A stretch of DNA of 9,030 nucleotides, taken from Candidatus Poseidoniaceae archaeon (GTDB taxonomy: Archaea; Thermoplasmatota; Poseidoniia; Poseidoniales; Poseidoniaceae). Both the position numbers and the translations under genes were made by a program. The first letter of the stretch is position 1. Every line of letters starts with the position of its first letter. The notes under the pieces were generated by a model. It was not told the DNA's origin, searched no databases, and saw only the letters and a list, made by a program, of their open reading frames with translations. Shown in pieces: positions 7,201 to 9,030 of the stretch. The stretch spans positions 1 to 9,030 of the forward strand of contig DUHJ01000228.1 of the NCBI GenBank assembly GCA_013330925.1. Direction: 5' to 3'.

Positions 7201-9030
7201 AGGACCTGCACCAAGATTCGACGACGATGTCGGCTTTGTACATCGGAAGCGACGGTGCTCTCGTGCTGTCTGAATCTGCTGAAGTCTATGGCGCGCAAGC
7301 CTCGAGTGACGACATGGCCACGGTCAAGATTGACCGCGGAAGCGTCAGCATCAGCGCCTCGACCATCATCAACACCGGCAACACCGGAACCGTTCTTTGG
7401 ATCGAAGGTTCTTCGGCCTCCATCGACAACATCGTCGTCAAGAACGGTGCTGTGGGCATCATGTCCAAGAACGCCGCCCCTCAGATTGATGGGTTCACGT
7501 CCACCGACAACACGGTTGGTTTGGACATGGAAGGTGGCATGAGCCTGCCCACAATCTACCGTTCGCCCAGCCTTTCTGGTATGACGCGTGGATGGCACAC
7601 CTACGACATCGACCTCTCGTCTTTCGTCGGAAACAGCGACTACCTCCAGGTTGGAGCCAACTCCATCTACGCCGGTGGAAACGCTCACCCGACCTACAAC
7701 TTCAACACGGGCAAGTACTACTTCATCACCGACCGACTCCGCGTTGAGCTGACCGACAACAACGGCAACTCTTGGAACATCAGCGAAGGTGACACTGGGT
7801 ACTACCCATACAGCGCAAACGATCCGAACGAGGGCGTTGGCGATGTCGGCACCTACCAAGGTGGCGCAGGTGGTGTTCCCCAGTGGGACTGCAACTACTA
7901 CGGCATTGACTACGGGCCCAACCGCGTTGGGACCACGGGTTACTACGGCTACGGCCAGACCGGTGTCTACTGGTACTTTACCGGCAACAGCGGAAGCTAC
8001 CCGAACTACTACAACAAGCCCGCTCAGTTCGGGTTTGATTGGGAGAGCATCGAGGGCGTGACCCCCACCGGATCCTACGCGTACTATCCCTACCACTACT
8101 GGGGCTTCGGCACCTACTCGTGGCAGGGATGGACCGGCGTGATGGCTCCTCCTGAGGGACTCGTTGGTACCTACAACTACAACGTCTGCTTGGATTACGC
8201 CTACTCGTACTACATGAACAGCGGACAAGGTGCTCGAGTGACCTTCCCAATCGTGGACATTTCGGCCAGCAACCTGACCAGTGCAACGCTGTACATCGAC
8301 GTGCTCCACAACCGCGCAAACAACTACCAGGACCGATACGAGTTCGTGGCCCGCAGCGGCAACGATCCCTCCGACCTTGGTGACTACAAGCGTGAGTCCG
8401 GCACGCCCTTGTTCAAGGACGGCACCATCAACGGCGCCGATACAGGTGTGGAAATCGGTGGCGACTTCGCTGCCGGTCACCTCGATACCGTCGAGATCAA
8501 CAGCCCCAACGATGCTGGAATCATCGTGACGGGCTCCACCATGGCAAGTGCCGATGACGTGACCGTCAACGGTGGCGATTACGGTGTTCTCGTCGCCAAC
8601 GGTGCAGCCGGAAGCATGGACCTCACCAACATGGACCTGGATTCGCAGACGGTCGCTGGTATGTATTACGTCAAGGACTTTGGCGGCGACTTTACCGGTA
8701 CCGTGAGCAACAGTGCCGGTGCTGCCATGAAGTTCGGACCAAGCACGACGAAGGACCTGTCGTACGACACGGTCGACTTCACCGGGAACAACGTTGGATT
8801 CGATCTTGCAGGAAGCGGTGGCTTCACCTTCGTCGATTCGACGATGGGAAGCACCGCGAACGACTTCAAGATCAGCGGATCCTCCGTGGTCGATTACATC
8901 GAAGGATCGGTGACCCCGTCCAGTGTGGACGTGACCGGATCTGGTGAATTCAACCGAATGCGTCACCTCGACGTGACCATGACCGCAGATCGAGGGTCTG
9001 GTGCTACCGGAGTGTCTGACGTGGTTGTTG
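1077..9030 (+). CDS. Giant secreted multidomain surface protein (DNRLRE-like, Ig-like, nidogen-like, beta-helix repeats); 3' end outside window
   Basis: The frame is open from 1071 to the last base with no stop, giving at least 2651 residues from ATG 1077. Third codon positions are strongly C/G throughout, and no frameshift was seen. Order by residue: signal peptide 1-45; N-terminal module 46-324; DNRLRE-like domain 325-582; Ig-like modules 584-706 and 966-1092 with an unassigned Tyr-rich stretch between; nidogen-like segments 1093-1328; beta-helix 1336-1802; beta-sandwich linker 1803-1927; beta-helix 1928-2162; Tyr/Trp-rich module 2163-2444; beta-helix 2445-2616; second linker starting at 2617. 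Many Asn-X-Ser/Thr sequons and close cysteine pairs suggest a glycosylated, disulfide-stabilised extracellular protein. No catalytic residues were recognised. Binding to surfaces, polymers or cells is the likeliest role; an envelope-bound polysaccharide-active enzyme is an alternative, since beta-helices also form polysaccharide lyases. A C-terminal membrane anchor like the neighbour's is expected beyond the window. Confidence 0.95.
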   Translation, partial: MLGMTNKKKTAMGGIGIAVLLTLLMALTPMSGLVGNPIDDSVAAAEQNQVAEDDVFKQPEKLTPVEYGFPEGSEILGARDAHTKTFRNADGTFTQTISDQPIHYDNDGAWSDIDLNLKATSFGWEVVENTFNTAFSAEVASGIMVQPNEWVDPVMTGLNPTLVVMDETGTSHTPFEAPPATSEITVGGNTIRYPLAEGYDLDYEVSTSQVKQNLVIRERPILDEGAHWFGFSEAMRLPSGYALYSGDVMVGSELIQTGEHLEIRNVETGELYAEIPAPLVIEPGMEAPYFGTFFVMTQGPMVFLTTAVETSWLLSEDRTFPLALDPSIKVYSAAGGYCLPSNNRCYDSNYRYMYHNSASGKSSSSFAPYYYYTPWHEFTFSSNNALPTGASLDKVEYKEYQRYFYSYLSNSNIDFDIKVMEDCGTTRPTLTLSSGSTTTPTSGYYYYQSRYGSSVTNVPSCSGAISASYLTSGYGGTAQKAMINSAVFSPGVDMNGNNYGSYSWKTATFCDNSGSVSCSSSTQAGYIWSALNGTSSVGLSKSFDNSGIATTGTNSNTRQYVYTYTLTSGTTNNYLELTYSGGTDADAPTPTFGEYDGITSYIEGERTFFIELFDNSGIDTTSGNAPSLHYAIDNGTYTTVAATTIGSCGTTATECQFKAQTSDITAGEYVTYYWSFQDMNVDSTGASDPNEGTLPALTGTQTTPTPYWFFVDDVDNAGDDKKFVQLTTDVSAYNSRTPAKNFDRQMTYFDQSDEYYFEFDTSDCGTGSSSCFYSGSSSQNYFYNNWVVQWQTSTYPASSSYNTGGSSPGKVYLDDDNGGFLSISADDGPGMNLVFLWDGDEFAMVGIGDETGIDEPLAGGSSASQVSSYGYTQAYRYVVPGDITGDFAGYNWNATYSSTGQNVVCSGTNGWTHFLRSSSGSPSCSSGYYYVYNANYKWNGFALGSGYYGVMATSGGVTYDVMKIAPEPDTFAPTVTHTALADSYAQKRTVTANIVDGGSPPAGLNVSTSAGTGPTLYYSVNNGTTQSTVLSPVGKTAAQCVMSACDWSADIDNLNTSDYVEYYITAEDVSQDVTTPNSVQTTASSFEVGDPNKMFIVEWHDMGYTSSYLCTYQVVFYDVTNEFEFKYDTGCQVYVDYSTTGYQDTTRAKGENLRKGSGYLYGSNPFTSNYRMHTSSTSYGHESFAPGLTEIKNYDTAISGSSSGTPFGYYCAYSWYWNTYKNSCNANIDMPDDFDFEYFGTLYEGTDSNDRIRLGRQGYMYFIDNGATSLERGVSTWSSSFPTMPYSGNSASRPGTIAPWWGYMGSYYCYDNTAIDCSVRYRTMPYDGKGTDVDADITTDTTWDIDDSPIRINPTNDYLSISADLTIEPGVVVQVASGKGISFDGSCDEMKINGNEANHVRFEGQAGSEWKGMAFTAACSSGTDDRHEFSFVDFANTSDAAISAGSRHGSSPSTNANVGNFTMNDVTFTNVGAAFKHGSGQGTVVEMTNFAVDGADNACFNFAEDTVAILREGSLKSCNTNGQSSGGAIVNYPGSTAGSLFLENVTVTNSYVNFVDVDLQDVTMSNVSVSNSASQTGVAIDALHGVDADVHLFNVSVPGYASSAINAVSSIYMEDVDFGSADVSMFPNGAGSSAVGPLGDNAVMTNVEAGDITMQRIHFSVFEDITAGDVSISGTTTHTDTETWKNLDIGDLTINGGAWSLILTNADISRLYSFSTSATNTIVMEQGSSIDHDDSSVDAVYGRNSHITLVSVDVTSSDIDGSSNYVAKASSNSDIVLIDVSYDDGTGAADCADSNGGTGDCSVDVSSSATVWYGGLAQVSLYREALVNSVVTKVYKSGHSVRTTVMDTSSSPATPLFEIGTSVTDSTGTAEAWVISGDSDSNTYNDHTLFGWGAAGQNETLLTSAWYPSGGFGYGDSIELLLQPAPINFDQPNMDCNWMSNNQTFQGAESSPGVYVFDSFPMTLSADLDIDGCTLVMMGSVMTVDATATNSPVLTISNGGTLLVNVSTDTGGKGTIKAQSSSYGVRLDVADGTLSVAGGILKDLHQDSTTMSALYIGSDGALVLSESAEVYGAQASSDDMATVKIDRGSVSISASTIINTGNTGTVLWIEGSSASIDNIVVKNGAVGIMSKNAAPQIDGFTSTDNTVGLDMEGGMSLPTIYRSPSLSGMTRGWHTYDIDLSSFVGNSDYLQVGANSIYAGGNAHPTYNFNTGKYYFITDRLRVELTDNNGNSWNISEGDTGYYPYSANDPNEGVGDVGTYQGGAGGVPQWDCNYYGIDYGPNRVGTTGYYGYGQTGVYWYFTGNSGSYPNYYNKPAQFGFDWESIEGVTPTGSYAYYPYHYWGFGTYSWQGWTGVMAPPEGLVGTYNYNVCLDYAYSYYMNSGQGARVTFPIVDISASNLTSATLYIDVLHNRANNYQDRYEFVARSGNDPSDLGDYKRESGTPLFKDGTINGADTGVEIGGDFAAGHLDTVEINSPNDAGIIVTGSTMASADDVTVNGGDYGVLVANGAAGSMDLTNMDLDSQTVAGMYYVKDFGGDFTGTVSNSAGAAMKFGPSTTKDLSYDTVDFTGNNVGFDLAGSGGFTFVDSTMGSTANDFKISGSSVVDYIEGSVTPSSVDVTGSGEFNRMRHLDVTMTADRGSGATGVSDVVV
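1212..2048 (+). other. N-terminal module resembling that of DNRLRE/RHS-type surface proteins
   Basis: Residues 46-324 contain, at about 84-117, the pattern KTFRNADGTFTQTISDQPIH, then a Tyr-Asp-(Asn/Asp) turn, Trp-Ser and IDLNL. From memory this closely matches a segment of bacterial wall-associated DNRLRE and RHS-type proteins, where 'R.y.N.DGt.t..i...pihy.d..G.W..ID..l' precedes the beta-rich domains. The rest is beta-rich and cysteine-free, and ends in LALDPSI just before the DNRLRE-like domain. Its function in bacteria is not well defined. The match is pattern recall, not a search. Confidence 0.55.
2049..2822 (+). other. DNRLRE-like beta domain
   Basis: Residues 325-582. Features fitting the DNRLRE family (collagen-binding-like beta domains of surface proteins): a first Cys-containing loop where the family has its variable entry, then FTFSSNNALPTGASLDKVEY, matching the family's 'F.l..lP.ga.i..a.l', a strand DFDIKVMEDC, and a terminal strand YLELTYSGG, matching the closing 'L.i.Y'. 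Cysteines appear as C-x6-C at the start and C-x7-C near 2600. Two YYYY stretches (2181-2192 and 2406-2417) are unusual for the family. Confidence 0.5.
2826..3194 (+). other. Ig-like module, copy 1
   Basis: Residues 584-706. The module starts with an acidic DADAPTPT boundary, then alternating strands, LHYAIDNGT, a C-x6-C pair (SCGTTATEC), an aromatic-Lys-Ala strand, EYVTYYWSFQD, and a Thr/Pro-rich exit. It shares this layout with the copy at 3972-4352, so it is a duplicated module. The pattern is typical of extracellular Ig/FN3-like folds that act as spacers or ligand-binding units. Confidence 0.6.
3195..3971 (+). other. Unassigned aromatic-rich extracellular segment between the Ig-like modules
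   Basis: Residues 707-965. I do not recognise a family. Visible features are DEYYFEFDTSDC with a C-x6-C pair, a Ser/Tyr/Asn-rich stretch (about 3380-3480), an acidic segment VYLDDDNGGFLSISADDGPG followed by LVFLWDGDEFAMVGIGD, and a Cys-x18-Cys pair spanning a Ser-rich loop before SGYYYVYNANYKW. The acidic Asp clusters could bind calcium, but no canonical DxDxDG loop is complete. It ends with a conserved-looking YDVMKIAPEPD that leads into the next Ig-like module. Confidence 0.45.
3972..4352 (+). other. Ig-like module, copy 2
   Basis: Residues 966-1092. It begins PEPDTFAPTVTHTA and contains LYYSVNNGT (compare LHYAIDNGT in copy 1), a C-x4-C pair (CVMSAC) followed by Asp-Trp, and DYVEYYITAEDVS (compare EYVTYYWSFQDMN). 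The parallel order of these landmarks shows homology to 2826-3194, although nucleotide identity is low, so the duplication is old. Confidence 0.6.
4353..5060 (+). other. Nidogen-like beta segments (two half-domains)
   Basis: Residues 1093-1328. The first part, MFIVEWHDMGY ... TYQVVFYDVTNEFEFKYDTG ... TRAKGENL, resembles the second half of the domain often written 'f.v.W.dv...tfQvvLy...i.f.Y...t.G.eN'. The second part (from 4764), DDFDFEYFGTLY ... IRLGRQGYMYFIDNG ... TIAPWWGYMG ... VRYRT, resembles its first half ('f.FpFfG..Y..v.vs.nGyl.F...IaPfW.dl..v.y'). Such domains occur in large extracellular bacterial and archaeal proteins. Cys pairs C-x12-C and C-x7-C flank and interrupt the second part. 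Confidence 0.5.
5082..6482 (+). other. Right-handed parallel beta-helix region 1
   Basis: Residues 1336-1802. Entry is classical: TTWDIDDSPIRI, then YLSISADLTIEPGVVVQVAS, GISFDG, a 'V.F.G..gs.WKGM.F' strand and many short turns such as LENVTVTNS and MSNVSVSNS. The repeating 'aliphatic-x-aliphatic-Asn/Asp' rungs about 20-25 residues apart fit PbH1-type beta-helices. Numerous Asn-Val-Ser/Thr sequons line the rungs. Beta-helices serve as stalks, adhesins or sugar-degrading enzymes; no catalytic Asp/Arg/His set was recognised. A C-x9-C pair closes the region (6447-6479). Confidence 0.7.
6483..6857 (+). other. Beta-sandwich linker module
   Basis: Residues 1803-1927, starting VDVSSSATVWYGGLAQVSLY and containing a 'TDSTGTAEAWVISGD' turn. 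The order (variable strand, Thr-Asp-Ser-Thr-Gly turn, then a strand ending in an aliphatic 'IELLLQPAPI') resembles carboxypeptidase-regulatory-like or similar beta-sandwich units that alternate with beta-helices in archaeal surface proteins. It is probably a rigid spacer. Confidence 0.45.
6858..7562 (+). other. Right-handed beta-helix region 2
   Basis: Residues 1928-2162. It begins with an acidic/Cys entry (NMDCNW ... DIDGC), then FPMTLSADLDIDGCTLVMMG, PVLTISNGGTLLV and GTIKAQSSSYGVRLDVADGT. Later rungs include VSISASTIINTGNT and ASIDNIVVKNGAVGI. The 'L.ISNGGTL.V' entry is common where archaeal beta-helices start. It ends where the aromatic module begins. Confidence 0.6.
7563..8408 (+). other. 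Tyr/Trp-rich module interrupting the beta-helix
   Basis: Residues 2163-2444. The first part (7563-7799) looks like ordinary beta strands (HTYDIDLSSFVGNSDYLQVG). The stretch 7800-8213 holds about 27 tyrosines and 6 tryptophans in 138 codons, with clusters such as GYYGYGQTGVYWYF and SYAYYPYHYWGFGTYSWQGW. It then returns to beta-helix-like sequence. I know no family for it. Aromatic-rich exposed surfaces often bind carbohydrates or self-associate, but that is inference here. Two Cys (in WDCNYY and NVCLDY) could bridge its ends. Confidence 0.5.
8409..8924 (+). other. Right-handed beta-helix region 3
   Basis: Residues 2445-2616. Short rungs repeat a Gly-Val-aliphatic pattern: LFKDGTINGADTGVEIGG, VEINSPNDAGIIVTGS, VTVNGGDYGVLVANG, MDLDSQTVAGMYYV, VDFTGNNVGFDLAG. 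The spacing of about 20-25 residues and the DxG turns are typical of PbH1 repeats. It may be a continuation of region 2 across the aromatic insertion. Confidence 0.65.
8925..9030 (+). other. Start of a possible second beta-sandwich linker (cut by window edge)
   Basis: From residue 2617 the sequence reads VDVTGSGEFNRMRHLDVTMT. In position and pattern this parallels the linker entry at 6483 (VDVSSSATVWYGGLAQVSLY): both directly follow a beta-helix and begin with Val-Asp-Val-Ser/Thr-x-Ser. Only 35 residues are visible, so the call is tentative. Confidence 0.3.

Noticed and set aside
1167..9030. Long minus-strand open frames (1167-2513, 2637-4193, 4329-5357, 6711-8966)
   Set aside because: They are antisense shadows of the giant gene: its C/G-biased third positions keep the opposite frame free of stops. 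Their products are Val/Arg/Gly/His-rich and low in complexity, with no recognisable domains.
1..9030. tRNA, rRNA, CRISPR arrays, insertion sequences
   Set aside because: No cloverleaf, rRNA-like stretch, spaced identical repeats or transposase frame was seen on either strand.

Overview
The window looks like part of a chromosome from a marine archaeon, most plausibly a Marine Group II / Poseidoniales-type euryarchaeon (Thermoplasmatota). This rests on a GC-rich genome with strong C/G preference at third codon positions and very large, acidic, Asn/Ser/Thr-rich secreted proteins. One of these proteins ends in a single C-terminal membrane anchor with a short Gly/Asp tail. No ribosomal or housekeeping marker is present, so this assignment is an inference.

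Layout: (1) Bases 1-428 (+) are the 3' end of a surface-protein gene. It encodes a fibronectin/Ig-like beta-sandwich, an acidic spacer, one transmembrane helix and a tail ending DKDWDY. (2) Bases 429-1063 are an intergenic region of about 640 bases. It has a long hairpin (482-520) that pairs best in the + strand transcript, a T-run (572-579), an 18-base AT-rich palindrome (912-929), a 7-base direct repeat (941-965), a weak TATA-like box (1017-1025) and a Shine-Dalgarno-like GGAGTGA (1064-1070). A doubtful 66-residue minus-strand ORF lies at 773-973. (3) From 1077 to the right edge runs one uninterrupted reading frame of at least 2651 codons, whose 3' end is outside the window. A TGA sits directly before the first possible ATG (1071).

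The giant protein reads as a Sec-exported mosaic: signal peptide; an N-terminal module with a motif like that in bacterial DNRLRE/RHS-type cell-surface proteins; a DNRLRE-like beta domain; two homologous Ig-like modules; segments resembling the two halves of a nidogen-like beta domain; a long right-handed beta-helix; a beta-sandwich linker; a second beta-helix; a very Tyr/Trp-rich module; a third beta-helix; and the start of what may be a second linker. Most cysteines occur as close pairs, suggesting disulfide-stapled hairpins outside the cell. No catalytic motif was recognised.

Both genes point the same way and both encode extracellular repeat/beta-rich proteins, so the region looks like a cell-surface protein locus (adhesion, polymer binding or surface layer). 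The wide, structured spacer between them suggests separate transcription units rather than one operon. Domain names come from recalled sequence patterns, not from a database search.
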